The notes beneath the pieces are model-generated. The model had not been told where the DNA came from. It saw only the letters and a list, made by a program, of their open reading frames with translations, and ran no database searches. Position numbers and translations under genes: made by a program. From the NCBI RefSeq assembly GCF_042434745.1, contig NZ_JBHLSS010000036.1: DNA of 64,000 nucleotides. One strand, 5' to 3'. This DNA comes from Azotobacter paspali. Its GTDB lineage: Bacteria; Pseudomonadota; Gammaproteobacteria; Pseudomonadales; Pseudomonadaceae. Below are positions 26,638-35,865 of this stretch, piece by piece (position 1 is the first letter of the stretch; every line of letters starts with the position of its first letter).

Positions 26638-27975
26638 ATGCCTACCATCACGTCACTGGGCGTCGGCTCGGGGCTCGATCTCACCGGTCTTCTCGGTCAG
26701 CTCGAGAAGGCCGAGCGCCAGAAACTCACCGTCATCACCGACCAGAAAAGCGTCATTTCCAGCAAAATTTCCGCCTTCGGCAATTTGCAGAGTGCCCTGA
26801 GCAGCCTGCAGGGCACGGTCGAGACGCTGGCCAAGGCCTCCACCTACCAGGGCCAGACCAGCAGCATCAGCGGCAGCAACGTGGCCGTGGCGGTGACCGC
26901 CGATGCCGTGCCGGGCAGCTACGAGGTGCAGGTGAGCCAGCTCGCCAAGGCGCACAGCCTGGCCAGCAGCGGCGTGGCCGACAAGACCGCCGCCGCGGCG
27001 ACCGGCACCCTGACCATCCAGAGTGGCGACGAAACCCTGGAGATCGAGCTGAGCGAGGGTAGTAATTCCCTGGAGGACATCCGCGACGCCATCAATGCCG
27101 GGGATGGCGGCGTTACCGCCTCGCTGGTTAACGACGGCAGCGGCACGCCTTGGCGCCTGGTGCTGACCGCCAAGGCCACCGGCACCGAGGCGGAGATCGC
27201 GGTCGGCGGTTCCGCGGCCGCCGCGCTGGGCTTCACCACGACCGCGGAGGCCAAGGATGCCCAATTGACTGTCAATGGCATCGCCATCACCAGCCAGGGC
27301 AATACCGTCGAGGGCGCCCTGCAGGGGGTGACCCTGACCCTTTCCGCTACCGGCGACGCCCAGACCCTGACCGTCAAGCGCGACACCGGCTCGATCAAGA
27401 CGGCCATCAACAGCTTCGTCAGCGCCTACAACACCCTGGACCGCGTCGCCGACAGCCTCACCTCCTTCGATTCCGACAGCGGTAATGCCGGTGTCCTGCT
27501 CGGCGACTCGACCCTACGCGGCGTGCAGAGCAAGCTGCGCCAAGTGATCAGCGGCGGACTTGACGAGGGTACCTATCGCTACCTGTCGGACCTGGGGATC
27601 TCGCTGCAGCTTGACGGCACCCTGAAAGTCGACGACAGCAAGCTGAGCGAGGCGCTCGAAGGCGACCTGACGGATATCCAGGCGCTGTTCGTCGGTACCG
27701 ACGAACAGCCGGGGCTGGCCGCCGGGCTAGGCGATTCGCTGGACGCCATTCTCGACGAGGACGGCGCGCTCAGCTCAGCCATCGAGGGCTTGGAGTCGCG
27801 CAACGAGGCGCTCGGCGAGCGCTACACGCGCATGGAAAGCAGCATCGAGACGCTCATGGCGCGCTATACCAAGCAGTTCTCGGCGCTCGATACACTGATC
27901 GCCCAGATGAACTCGACCAGCAGCTATCTGACCCAGCAGTTCGACGCCTTGAACGCCATGCTGAGCGATTCATAG
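26638..27975 (+). CDS. fliD: Flagellar filament cap protein FliD (HAP2)
   Basis: 445 residues. The start is SLGVGSGLDLTGLLGQLEKA, the classical FliD N-terminus, and the C-terminal block is ARYTKQFSALDTLIAQMNST with SSYLTQQFDALN. FliD caps the filament and folds flagellin subunits. Normally fliC is adjacent, but no flagellin gene is present in this window. Confidence 0.96.
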   Translation: MPTITSLGVGSGLDLTGLLGQLEKAERQKLTVITDQKSVISSKISAFGNLQSALSSLQGTVETLAKASTYQGQTSSISGSNVAVAVTADAVPGSYEVQVSQLAKAHSLASSGVADKTAAAATGTLTIQSGDETLEIELSEGSNSLEDIRDAINAGDGGVTASLVNDGSGTPWRLVLTAKATGTEAEIAVGGSAAAALGFTTTAEAKDAQLTVNGIAITSQGNTVEGALQGVTLTLSATGDAQTLTVKRDTGSIKTAINSFVSAYNTLDRVADSLTSFDSDSGNAGVLLGDSTLRGVQSKLRQVISGGLDEGTYRYLSDLGISLQLDGTLKVDDSKLSEALEGDLTDIQALFVGTDEQPGLAAGLGDSLDAILDEDGALSSAIEGLESRNEALGERYTRMESSIETLMARYTKQFSALDTLIAQMNSTSSYLTQQFDALNAMLSDS

Positions 27976-27997
27976 ATCCGTAAGAAATGAAGGGGAG

Positions 27998-28402
27998 GTG
28001 GACATGACCGTCATGCGCGGGGCCAATGCCTATGCCAGGGTGGGGGTGGAGAGCGGGGTCATGTCGGCCTCTCCCCACCAGTTGATCGTAATGCTGTTCG
28101 ATGGTGTCCAGGCGGCGATCCGTACGGCCCGGTTGCACATGCAGGCAGGCAACGTCGCGGAGAAGGGCAAAGCCATTTCCAAGGCGCTTGATATCGTTAA
28201 CATGGGCCTCTCCGCCGCGCTGGACCACGAGCGCGGCGGCGAACTGGCCGGACGCCTGGAGCAGCTCTACGCCTACGTGTCGCGGCTGCTGCTGCGCGCC
28301 AACCTGCACGACGACGAGCGCAGCCTGGACGAGGCCGCCGCCCTGCTGGAGGAGATCGGTTCCGCCTGGCGCGAGATTGGCCCCCGGGCGGGGGGAAGCT
28401 GA
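27998..28402 (+). CDS. fliS: Flagellin export chaperone FliS
   Basis: 134 residues with the family motif SPHQLIVMLFDGVQAAIRTA at about 24-43 and GLSAALDHERGGELAGRLEQ further on. FliS binds the flagellin C-terminus and prevents early polymerisation. A GGGGAGG site precedes the ATG. Confidence 0.96.
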   Translation: MDMTVMRGANAYARVGVESGVMSASPHQLIVMLFDGVQAAIRTARLHMQAGNVAEKGKAISKALDIVNMGLSAALDHERGGELAGRLEQLYAYVSRLLLRANLHDDERSLDEAAALLEEIGSAWREIGPRAGGS

Positions 28403-28404
28403 GC

Positions 28405-28788
28405 ATGGGCGAGTGGTCGCAACTCATCGACTCCTATGAGCAGCTTCTGCTGCAGTCGCAAAGCATGCTGGAACTGGCCCGCCGCGGCGACTGGACGACC
28501 CTGCTGCAGGTGAGGTCCTGCGGCCTGATCGACGCCGAGCGGCTGCAGCGGCTGGAGGCCGGAGTTTTGCTCGGGAGACAGGAGCGACTGCGCAAGGCCG
28601 AGCTGCTGGAGCAGATCCTGGCGCTGGATGCGGAGATCCGCACGCATCTGCTGGCGCGCCGCGATGAACTTGTCCTGCTGATGCGCAACTCGCGCCGCCA
28701 GCGCGAACTGGACCGCGCCTACCGTCCCGCCATGGACTCGTCGATCGTGTACAGGATCGACGACCGCTTCGGCAAAGGTTCGCCGTGA
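28405..28788 (+). CDS. fliT: FliT-like flagellar chaperone
   Basis: 127 helical residues (WSQLIDSYEQLLLQSQSMLE). FliT binds FliD and, in enterics, FlhDC. The family is poorly conserved, so the call leans on position: directly after fliS with 2 bases between. The stop overlaps the next gene in a GTGA. Confidence 0.8.
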   Translation: MGEWSQLIDSYEQLLLQSQSMLELARRGDWTTLLQVRSCGLIDAERLQRLEAGVLLGRQERLRKAELLEQILALDAEIRTHLLARRDELVLLMRNSRRQRELDRAYRPAMDSSIVYRIDDRFGKGSP

Positions 28789-29885
28789 GCGGGATCACGC
28801 CGTTGCTCGACACCCTGCTGAAGCAGGTGCTGGGCAAGCCGGTCGATCTGCCGGTGGAGAGGCCGGCGAATCGACCGGTGGAGCCGGTAGTGCCCGGCGA
28901 GGCGGTGCGCGCGCTGGAAGGGGATTCGCGCCTGGATGCGCGGGTCGCCCGCTCGGCGGCGGCGCCGCTCGAAACGCCGCGCCAGGACGAACGGGTGGCC
29001 GCGCGCCAGGCGCCCGCGGCGGGGCCGGATTCCGCCGCGATCCGTCTCAGTCCGGCGGCGCGTGCCATCGCCGACGCGCTGCTTCGGCAGCCGGAGCGGC
29101 CGGTGGCGATCGCCCCGGCCGCGCCCCTGCTGCCCGCTGGCGCTTCCGCTCCGGCCGCCGCGCTGCTCGCCGGCCTGCTCCGGCAGAGCATCGGCGAAAG
29201 CGGGCTGTTTTACGAGGCGCACCTGGCGCGCTGGTATCACGGCGAATTGCCGCTGCAGGCGCTGGCGCGCGAGCCGCAGATGGCTGGCTGGCAGCCGCCG
29301 GCGGAGGGCCCGCCGCCCCCGTCGCGCCCCGGCGTCGAGGCGGCGCCTGCCGCGCTGCCGGCGCCCGCCGCAGCGGATGCCGCGGCCGTCGACGAGCAGC
29401 TACCCGCCACGGTGCCGCCCGCCGCGGTCGAGGAGGCTCCGCGCCACGGGCCGGCACTAGAGCCTGAGCAGGCGCAGGGCCTGGTCCGGCAACAACTGGA
29501 GCTGCTGACCAATCCGTCGCTGCGCTGGCAGGGCGAGGTCTGGCCAGGCCTGTTCATGTCCCTGTCCCTGCAGGCGCCGGAGGCGCAGCGGCGGGGTTCG
29601 TCGCGTTCGGACGAAGGCAGTGCGGGCGGCGAGGGCGGCGTGGAAGAGGAGCGCTGGAGCCTGCGGCTCGATCTGTGCTTGCCCGGCCAGGGCGATCTGC
29701 AGGTGGAAGCCTGGCTGGATGCACGGTCCCTGTCGCTGACTCTAGGCAGCGACTCGCCGGCCGTGCTGGAATATTTCGCGCGTGATGGTGAGCGCTTGCG
29801 CGAGCGCATCGCGGAATGCTTCCCCGGCGAGATCGCCCTGCGCTGCGTCGATGCGCGCCGGAGCGCGGAGGCAGCCGATGGATGA
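28785..29885 (+). CDS. Second FliK-like hook-length control domain protein
   Basis: 366 residues from a GTG overlapping the fliT stop. Most of the protein is Pro/Ala-rich linker. The C-terminal 120 residues resemble the Flg_hook domain of FliK (RWSLRLDLCLPGQGDLQVEA and LSLTLGSDSPAVLEYFARDG, with paired strands and a terminal helix). A full fliK exists at 19001-20575, so this is a paralogue. It overlaps the following gene by 8 bases. A role in hook or export control is inferred from the domain and the neighbour. Confidence 0.7.
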   Translation: MSGITPLLDTLLKQVLGKPVDLPVERPANRPVEPVVPGEAVRALEGDSRLDARVARSAAAPLETPRQDERVAARQAPAAGPDSAAIRLSPAARAIADALLRQPERPVAIAPAAPLLPAGASAPAAALLAGLLRQSIGESGLFYEAHLARWYHGELPLQALAREPQMAGWQPPAEGPPPPSRPGVEAAPAALPAPAAADAAAVDEQLPATVPPAAVEEAPRHGPALEPEQAQGLVRQQLELLTNPSLRWQGEVWPGLFMSLSLQAPEAQRRGSSRSDEGSAGGEGGVEEERWSLRLDLCLPGQGDLQVEAWLDARSLSLTLGSDSPAVLEYFARDGERLRERIAECFPGEIALRCVDARRSAEAADG

Positions 29886-30162
29886 GGCGCGCGGCGAGCG
29901 CCGCCAGGCGTTGGCGCTGAGCTACGCGGAAGGCGACGCGGCGCCGCGGGTGGTGGCCAAGGGATATGGCCAACTGGCCGAGCGCATTGTCGCCGAGGCG
30001 CACCGCCAGGGCGTTCCGGTGCATGCCGCGCCGGAACTGGTGGGCCTGCTCATGCAGGTGGATCTGGATGCGCAGATTCCGCCGCAGCTCTACCAGGTGG
30101 TGGCCGAACTGCTGGTCTGGGCCTACGGCCTCGAGGCGAATCGCCGCACGCCCATCGACTAA
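29878..30162 (+). CDS. FlhB C-terminal-domain-like protein (EscU/YscU family)
   Basis: 94 residues from ATG 29878. ALALSYAEGDAAPRVVAKGY then VHAAPELVGLLMQVDLDAQI matches the cytoplasmic FlhBc half of the flagellar export switch protein. There are no membrane segments. The NPTH autocleavage motif is absent because the protein begins after that point, so it resembles the already cleaved fragment. Such FhlB proteins can substitute for FlhBc in other bacteria. Coupled to the FliK-like gene upstream, its natural partner. Confidence 0.8.
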   Translation: MDEARGERRQALALSYAEGDAAPRVVAKGYGQLAERIVAEAHRQGVPVHAAPELVGLLMQVDLDAQIPPQLYQVVAELLVWAYGLEANRRTPID

Positions 30163-30389
30163 GGGAGCGGAAGCCTCTCGTCCCTGCTGCTTCTACGATT
30201 TTCCGTGAGTCCGCCAGAGCGGATACAGCGATTCCATGATAAAGTTCAAAAAATAATGCTCAAAAAGCTCAATTTTTTGATGTTGTTCACGATTTACGTG
30301 CCAACCATTTCTAACATGACGTTTTTTTAGGAAATCTTCATAGGCGTTCCGGGTCCGGGGTGCTTGTCGTTGGAGTTACAGGAGTACCA
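30163..30389 (+). promoter_or_regulatory. AT-rich promoter region of flhDC
   Basis: 227 bases, much richer in A and T than the surroundings, with a TCAAAAA/TTTTTGA hairpin at 30260-30280 and runs of T near 30324. AGGAG lies 10 bases before the flhD ATG. This is where control of the flagellar master regulator would act. I could not define a confident -10/-35 pair or a CRP/Vfr site. Confidence 0.5.
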
Positions 30390-30725
30390 ATGGTTGTCGA
30401 TACCCTCATCGAAGAGATTCAGGATTTGAATCTCACCTATCTGCTGCTAGTGCAGCGGTTACTACGCAAGGATCGCGCTACCGCCATTTTCCGTTTGAAG
30501 CTGAGCGACGAGATGGCCGACCTGCTAGCGGGGTTATCGAGTAAGCAACTGGCGCAGTTGGCGCGCATCAATCAATTGATTTGCAGGCCGGGCTTCGAGG
30601 ATGCCGGGCAGTTGACGAAGGTCTTGAACAATTCACGCGAGCCGGGGTTGACGCGGTTGCACGCCTCCTTGCTGATGGTTTCCGCCGATCGTGCGGCGGG
30701 GCGAGCGAGGACTGTCGAGCCATGA
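30390..30725 (+). CDS. flhD: Flagellar master regulator subunit FlhD
   Basis: 111 residues from ATG 30390. The frame starts 30 bases earlier, but the ribosome binding site (AGGAG) and family alignment favour this ATG. Family blocks are IQDLNLTYLLLVQRLLRKDR and LSSKQLAQLARINQLICRPG. FlhD joins FlhC as FlhD4C2, which activates early flagellar operons with sigma-70. Its presence is the main pointer to a peritrichous member of the Pseudomonadaceae. The stop overlaps flhC (ATGA). Confidence 0.95.
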   Translation: MVVDTLIEEIQDLNLTYLLLVQRLLRKDRATAIFRLKLSDEMADLLAGLSSKQLAQLARINQLICRPGFEDAGQLTKVLNNSREPGLTRLHASLLMVSADRAAGRARTVEP

Positions 30726-31303
30726 CGGAAAAGAGTCTGCTGAACGAAATGATGCAGGTGCAACTGGCCATCGAACTGATCGAGCTGGGCGCCCGCCTGC
30801 AGGTGTTGGAAACCGAGACCGATCTCAGCCGAGGCCGGCTGATCCGTCTGTACAAGGAATTGCGGGGCGTGTCGCCGCCGAAGGGCATGCTGCCCTTTTC
30901 CACCGATTGGTTCGTGACCTGGCTGCCGAACATCCATTCCTCGCTGTTCTACGGGATCTATCGCAATTTGAAGGAGCAATGCGGCTGCGAGCGAATGGAG
31001 GCCTTCGTCAAGGCTTTCCGACTCTATCTGGAGCAGGTGAGCCTGGATGACGCCGAATTCGTCCTCGGCCTGACCCGGGCCTGGACGCTGGTGCGTTTCT
31101 TCGAGAGCGGCATGCTCGAGATGGTCCGCTGCACCTGTTGTAGCGGAAAGTTCGTGGTCCATGCCCATGCGCCGGCCCGGGACTTCGTCTGCGGCATCTG
31201 CCAGCCGCCGTCGCGCGCCGGTAAGACGCGCAAGCGGCGGGAGATCGAGTTGCTGGCGGCCGCCGCCGGTCCCATGCTGCCGGGAGCCTGCGCCGAGGGC
31301 TGA
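30722..31303 (+). CDS. flhC: Flagellar master regulator subunit FlhC
   Basis: 193 residues from ATG 30722, which overlaps flhD by 4 bases. The four zinc-binding cysteines are visible in CTCCSGKFVV and DFVCGICQPP. FlhC supplies the DNA-binding function of FlhD4C2. A strong terminator follows it. Confidence 0.96.
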   Translation: MTEKSLLNEMMQVQLAIELIELGARLQVLETETDLSRGRLIRLYKELRGVSPPKGMLPFSTDWFVTWLPNIHSSLFYGIYRNLKEQCGCERMEAFVKAFRLYLEQVSLDDAEFVLGLTRAWTLVRFFESGMLEMVRCTCCSGKFVVHAHAPARDFVCGICQPPSRAGKTRKRREIELLAAAAGPMLPGACAEG

Positions 31304-31342
31304 GCGCGGCAGTCTCCTTCCCGCCACTCGAAGCTTCCCGCT

Positions 31343-31381
31343 TTTGCCGGTCCCGGATCGCCGGGGCCGGCAAATTTTTTT
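31343..31381 (+). terminator. Rho-independent terminator after flhDC
   Basis: TTTGCCGG-TCCCGG and CCGGGG-CCGGCAAA form a long GC-rich stem with loop ATCG, followed by eight T residues. It separates flhDC from the sigma-28-driven motA operon. Confidence 0.92.
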
Positions 31382-31389
31382 GATCGCCC

Positions 31390-31416
31390 TCAAGCCGAGT
31401 TCTTTCCTGCCGATAT
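31390..31416 (+). promoter_or_regulatory. Sigma-28 promoter of motAB-cheAW
   Basis: TCAAGCCG, 11 bases, GCCGATAT, 35 bases before the motA GTG and right after the flhDC terminator. The -35 is less perfect than at other sites. Confidence 0.85.
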
Positions 31417-31450
31417 CCCGGATACCGCTTTATTCTGGAAGGACGCGCCT

Positions 31451-32326
31451 GTGCTGATCGCTCTGGGTATCATCGTTGTCATGCTCTCGGTCTTCGGCGG
31501 CTATGCGCTGTCCGGTGGCAGCCTGGGGGCGCTGTACCAGCCTCTCGAACTGCTGACCATCGGCGGCGCCGCGGTCGGCGCCTTCATAGCCGCCAACAAC
31601 GGCAAGATCATCAAGGCGACCCTGGGGGCCTTCTCCCGCCTGCGGCGCACCAACAGCTACGACAAGGCGCTTTACCTGGAGCTGATGTCGCTGCTCTACA
31701 ACTTGCTGAGCAAGGCTCGGCGCGAAGGCATGCTGGCTATCGAGAAAGAGATCGAAAATCCGGCCGAAAGCGCGCTGTTCGGCGAATACCCCAAAGTCGT
31801 CCAGGACCCGATGATCCTCACTTTCCTCACCGACTATCTGCGCTTGATGATCAGCGGCAATATGGCTGCCCACGAACTCGACGAGCTGATGGTTCACGAG
31901 ATCGAGGAATTCGAGCACGAGGCTCACCTGCCGGTGGACGCGCTGACCAAGGTCAGCGACGCCCTGCCGGCCTTCGGCATCGTCGCCGCGGTGATGGGCG
32001 TGGTGAAGGCACTGAGCATCGCCGACGCCGGCCCCGACGAAATGGGGCTGATGATCGCCCACGCATTGGTCGGCACCTTCCTCGGCATCCTGCTCGCCTA
32101 CGGGGTTGTCGCGCCGGTTGCCAGCCGCGTCGACCGTCAAGTCGGCGAGGCGGTGAAGATGCTCCAGTGCATGCGCGTCACCCTGCTCGCCAGCCTCAAC
32201 GGCTATGCTCCGCAACTGGCCGTGGAGTTCGGTCGCAAAGCCCTGCATAGCACCGAGCGGCCCTCGGCCGGCGAACTCGAGGAGCATGTGCACAACAGCA
32301 AGGGCGCCGGAGCCGGCAACGCATGA
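31451..32326 (+). CDS. motA: Flagellar stator protein MotA
   Basis: 291 residues from a GTG preceded by GGAAGGA. Four membrane segments are expected, the first being LIALGIIVVMLSVFGGYALS. PAFGIVAAVMGVVKALSI is the conserved third-helix region. MotA is the proton-channel stator subunit that pushes on FliG. It overlaps motB by 4 bases. Confidence 0.97.
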   Translation: MLIALGIIVVMLSVFGGYALSGGSLGALYQPLELLTIGGAAVGAFIAANNGKIIKATLGAFSRLRRTNSYDKALYLELMSLLYNLLSKARREGMLAIEKEIENPAESALFGEYPKVVQDPMILTFLTDYLRLMISGNMAAHELDELMVHEIEEFEHEAHLPVDALTKVSDALPAFGIVAAVMGVVKALSIADAGPDEMGLMIAHALVGTFLGILLAYGVVAPVASRVDRQVGEAVKMLQCMRVTLLASLNGYAPQLAVEFGRKALHSTERPSAGELEEHVHNSKGAGAGNA

Positions 32327-33246
32327 GCAGCGAGCGTCCCGTCATCATCATCCGCCGCAAGAAGCGCGGCGGAGGAGGCCACCACGGCGGCGCCTGGAAG
32401 ATCGCCTTCGCCGATTTCATGACGGCGCTGATGGCGCTGTTCCTGGTGCTCTGGATGCTCGCCAACTCTGGCGAGGCGCAAAAGGCCGCGGTCGCCGAAT
32501 ATTTCCGCACGCCGCTCGTGGTGGCGCTGATGGGCGGGGACCGTGAGGGGGCCAACGAGAACGTCATCCCCGGCGGCGGTTCCGACCCGGCCTTCGCCGA
32601 GGGCGAGCGCTTTCGCATCGATCCGCAACTGGCGTCGCGCCTCGTCGACGAGCAGGAGCGCGCACGCCTCAAGCAACTGGAGCGGCGCATCAGGGAGGCC
32701 TTGTCGATCAATCCGATCCTCAAGGAACTCAAGGACCAGATCCTGATCGACCTCACCCCCGAAGGCCTGCGCATCCAGCTCGTGGATACCGAGCAACGGC
32801 CGATGTTCGAGATCGGCAGCGCCAAGGTGGCTCCCTACATGCGCACCCTGCTGCGTACCCTGGCGCCGATGCTCAACGAACTGCCGAACCGCATCCAGAT
32901 CAGCGGGCATACCGACAGCCTGCCCTATGCCGGCGGCGAGACGGGCTACAGCAACTGGGAGCTGTCGGCCGATCGCGCCAATGCCTCGCGTCGCGAGCTG
33001 ATCGCCGGGGGGCTGGCCCTGGAAAAACTGCTGCGCACCTCGGGGATGTCCGACCGCATTCCCTTCAAAGGCTCCGCGCCGAACGATGCGGCCAACCGGC
33101 GCATCGCGGTGATCGTCCTGGACAGCCGCTTTGCCGATTCGATTCTCGAACAGCGCGAATACGGGCCCCTGCCGGGCACCGGCGACCGGCCGGCGACGGA
33201 TGGCGCAGCTCGGGTCGGTACCGGCCCGGAGGCCGCCAAACCTTGA
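32323..33246 (+). CDS. motB: Flagellar stator protein MotB
   Basis: 307 residues. The single helix AFADFMTALMALFLVLWMLA carries the proton-binding Asp near residue 30. The OmpA-like peptidoglycan-binding domain has QISGHTDSLPYAG and NWELSADRANASRRELI. MotB anchors the stator to the wall. A 28-bp gap separates it from cheA. Confidence 0.97.
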   Translation: MSSERPVIIIRRKKRGGGGHHGGAWKIAFADFMTALMALFLVLWMLANSGEAQKAAVAEYFRTPLVVALMGGDREGANENVIPGGGSDPAFAEGERFRIDPQLASRLVDEQERARLKQLERRIREALSINPILKELKDQILIDLTPEGLRIQLVDTEQRPMFEIGSAKVAPYMRTLLRTLAPMLNELPNRIQISGHTDSLPYAGGETGYSNWELSADRANASRRELIAGGLALEKLLRTSGMSDRIPFKGSAPNDAANRRIAVIVLDSRFADSILEQREYGPLPGTGDRPATDGAARVGTGPEAAKP

Positions 33247-33274
33247 CCAACTACCATATAGCCAAGGTGCTTGC

Positions 33275-35368
33275 ATGGATATCACCGATTTCTACGACAC
33301 CTTCTTCGAGGAGGCCGCAGAACTGCTGGAGGATATGGAACGTCATCTGCTCGAGTTGGATATCGATGCTCCCGATCCCGAGCAGCTCAACGCCATCTTC
33401 CGCGCCGCCCACTCCATCAAGGGCGGCGCCGGCACCTTCGGCTTCGACGTCCTACAACGGACTACCCACATCTTCGAGAACATTCTCGATCACCTGCGCC
33501 GTGGCGAGCTGAAGCTGCGCCGCGATATCGTCGACACCTTCCTGGAAACCAAGGACATGCTGCAAGATCAGCTGGCCGCCTATCGAAATAGCAGCGAGCC
33601 CGACCCCGAGGCATTTGCGCGCATCTGTCAGACCCTGCAGCAGATGGCTTTGGAGGAGCTCGGCGAGCCGGGGCCGGAAGTGGCGGTGCCGGCCCCGACC
33701 GCCGCGCCGGCACCGCCAGCCGAGCCCGAGCCGGAAGCGGCGCGAGCCCCGGCGGGCGAGGGTACGGGGGGGCTGCGCGTGACGCTGCTCGGCGTCGCCG
33801 AGAAGGACCGCGAGCTGCTGATCGAGGAGCTCAAGCATTTCGGCAGTATCCTCGGCCAGAATGGCGATGTCCGGCGCTACGAAGTGGAGCTGGCCACCGG
33901 CGAGAGCGCCGACGATATCGAGGCGGTGCTGTGCTTCGTGGTCGAGCCCGAACAACTGGAGATCCAGGCGCTCGCCGCCGCTCCCGAGGCGCCGCCGAAG
34001 GCAGCGGTCGGTGTCCCCGAGAGCGAGGCCGTGGCGCCGTCCCCTCCCGCCGGGGAAAACAAGGCGCCGGCCGCACCTGCGCCGACTCAGGCCGTTTCCC
34101 CGACGCAGCCGACGCCTGCCGCCAAGGCGCCTGCCGGCAACAACAGCGAGTCCACCTCCCTACGTGTGCCGGTGGCCAAGGTCGACCAGATCATCAACCT
34201 GGTGGGCGAACTGGTGATCACCCAGTCGATGCTCGACCAGATGCTCGGCCGGCTGGACGGCGCCATGCACAGCGAACTGGTCAACGGTATCGCCCTCCTG
34301 CAGCGCAACGCCCGCGACCTGCAGGAGGCGGTGATGTCCATCCGCATGGTGCCGATGGATTTCGTGTTCAGCCGTTTTCCGCGCCAAGTCCACGACCTGG
34401 CGGCCAAGCTGGGCAAGGAGGTCGAGCTGGTCACCGTGGGCAAGTCTACCGAACTGGACAAGAGCCTGGTGGAGCGCATCGTCGACCCCTTGAACCACCT
34501 GGTGCGCAACAGCCTCGACCACGGCATCGAGCCGCCGGACGTACGCGAAGCCGCAGGCAAACCGCGCAGCGGGCGCCTAACCCTGTCGGCGCGGCATCAG
34601 GGCGGCAACATCCTGATCGACGTCATCGACGACGGCGCCGGCCTCAACCGCGACAAGCTGCTGGCCAAGGCACGCAGCAACGGTCTGGCGGTTTCCGACG
34701 GCATGAGCGACGACGAGGTCTGGCAACTGATCTTCGCCCCCGGCTTTTCCACCGCCGAGGTGGTCAGCGACGTATCCGGACGGGGCGTCGGCATGGACGT
34801 GGTCAAGCGCAACATCCAGTCGCTCGGCGGGCACGTGCAGATCCTCTCGCGCCAGGGCCAGGGCACCACTACCCGCATTGTCCTGCCGCTGACCCTGGCG
34901 ATTCTCGACGGCATGTCGATCCGTGCCGGCGAGGAGATCTTCATCTTGCCGCTGAACGCCGTGATCGAGTCGTTGCAACCGTGCAGCGAGGACATCTATG
35001 CAATGGCCGGCACCGACCACTTGCTCAAGGTGCGCGACGAGTACCTACCGCTGCTGCCGCTGTACCAGGTCTTCGGAATTCCCGGCGCACGCACCCGGCC
35101 CAGCGAATGCATCGCCGTGATCGTACAGGGCGAGGGCACCCGCTGCGCCCTGCTGGTGGACGAACTGGTCGGCCAGCAGCAGGTGGTGGTGAAGAACCTA
35201 GAAACCAATTACCGCAAGGTACCGGGCGTCTCCGCCGCGACCATCCTCGGCGATGGCAGCGTCTCGCTGATTCTCGACATCACCGATTTGCAACGCCTCA
35301 ACCGCAGACAGAGCGCCGCCCGCCAAGAGCGTGCGGCCGTGACCGAACAGGAGCCAATGCCGTCATGA
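33275..35368 (+). CDS. cheA: Chemotaxis histidine kinase CheA
   Basis: 697 residues from ATG 33275; the open frame extends upstream into motB but lacks CheA features. The Hpt domain has AAHSIKGGAGTFGF with the phosphorylated His near residue 46. A Pro/Ala linker surrounds the CheY/CheB-binding region. Dimerisation and ATPase domains follow (LVRNSLDHGIE, DDGAGLNRDKLL, GRGVGMDVVKRN), and then a CheW-like domain. CheA phosphorylates CheY and CheB, neither of which is in this window. Confidence 0.97.
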   Translation: MDITDFYDTFFEEAAELLEDMERHLLELDIDAPDPEQLNAIFRAAHSIKGGAGTFGFDVLQRTTHIFENILDHLRRGELKLRRDIVDTFLETKDMLQDQLAAYRNSSEPDPEAFARICQTLQQMALEELGEPGPEVAVPAPTAAPAPPAEPEPEAARAPAGEGTGGLRVTLLGVAEKDRELLIEELKHFGSILGQNGDVRRYEVELATGESADDIEAVLCFVVEPEQLEIQALAAAPEAPPKAAVGVPESEAVAPSPPAGENKAPAAPAPTQAVSPTQPTPAAKAPAGNNSESTSLRVPVAKVDQIINLVGELVITQSMLDQMLGRLDGAMHSELVNGIALLQRNARDLQEAVMSIRMVPMDFVFSRFPRQVHDLAAKLGKEVELVTVGKSTELDKSLVERIVDPLNHLVRNSLDHGIEPPDVREAAGKPRSGRLTLSARHQGGNILIDVIDDGAGLNRDKLLAKARSNGLAVSDGMSDDEVWQLIFAPGFSTAEVVSDVSGRGVGMDVVKRNIQSLGGHVQILSRQGQGTTTRIVLPLTLAILDGMSIRAGEEIFILPLNAVIESLQPCSEDIYAMAGTDHLLKVRDEYLPLLPLYQVFGIPGARTRPSECIAVIVQGEGTRCALLVDELVGQQQVVVKNLETNYRKVPGVSAATILGDGSVSLILDITDLQRLNRRQSAARQERAAVTEQEPMPS

Positions 35369-35865
35369 CTTCCCCCAAGCAAGCCAATCTGGTGGCCACC
35401 GTGGCCGATACCCATACCCGCGAATTCCTAGTGTTCTCGCTGGGCAGCGAGGAATATGCCATCGACATCCTCAAGGCCCAGGAAATCCGCAGCTACGAGA
35501 ACGTCACGCGGATCGCCAACACCCCGAACTTCATCAAGGGGGTGACCAACCTGCGCGGCGTGATCGTGCCGATTGTCGACTTGCGGGTCAAGTTTCACTT
35601 CGAGCGCGTCGAGTACGGCGGGCAGACGGTGGTCATCGTGGTCAACGTCGAGGGGCGTGTCGTCGGCGTGGTGGTCGACGGCGTGTCCGACGTGATCAGC
35701 CTGTCCCCCGAGCAGATCAAGCCGGCGCCCGAATTCAGCCTGTCGCTGTCCTCCGATTATCTCAGCGGCCTGGCGAGCATCGGCGAGCGCATGCTGGTGT
35801 TGGTCGACATCGACAAGCTGCTGACCAGCGAAGAAATGGCCCTGGTGGAGAAGACCGTGGCCTGA
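35365..35865 (+). CDS. cheW: Chemotaxis coupling protein CheW
   Basis: 166 residues from an ATG overlapping the cheA stop (ATGA). Conserved blocks are FLVFSLGSEEYAIDILKAQE and FIKGVTNLRGVIVPIVDLRV. CheW links receptors to CheA at the chemoreceptor array. Confidence 0.97.
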   Translation: MTSPKQANLVATVADTHTREFLVFSLGSEEYAIDILKAQEIRSYENVTRIANTPNFIKGVTNLRGVIVPIVDLRVKFHFERVEYGGQTVVIVVNVEGRVVGVVVDGVSDVISLSPEQIKPAPEFSLSLSSDYLSGLASIGERMLVLVDIDKLLTSEEMALVEKTVA

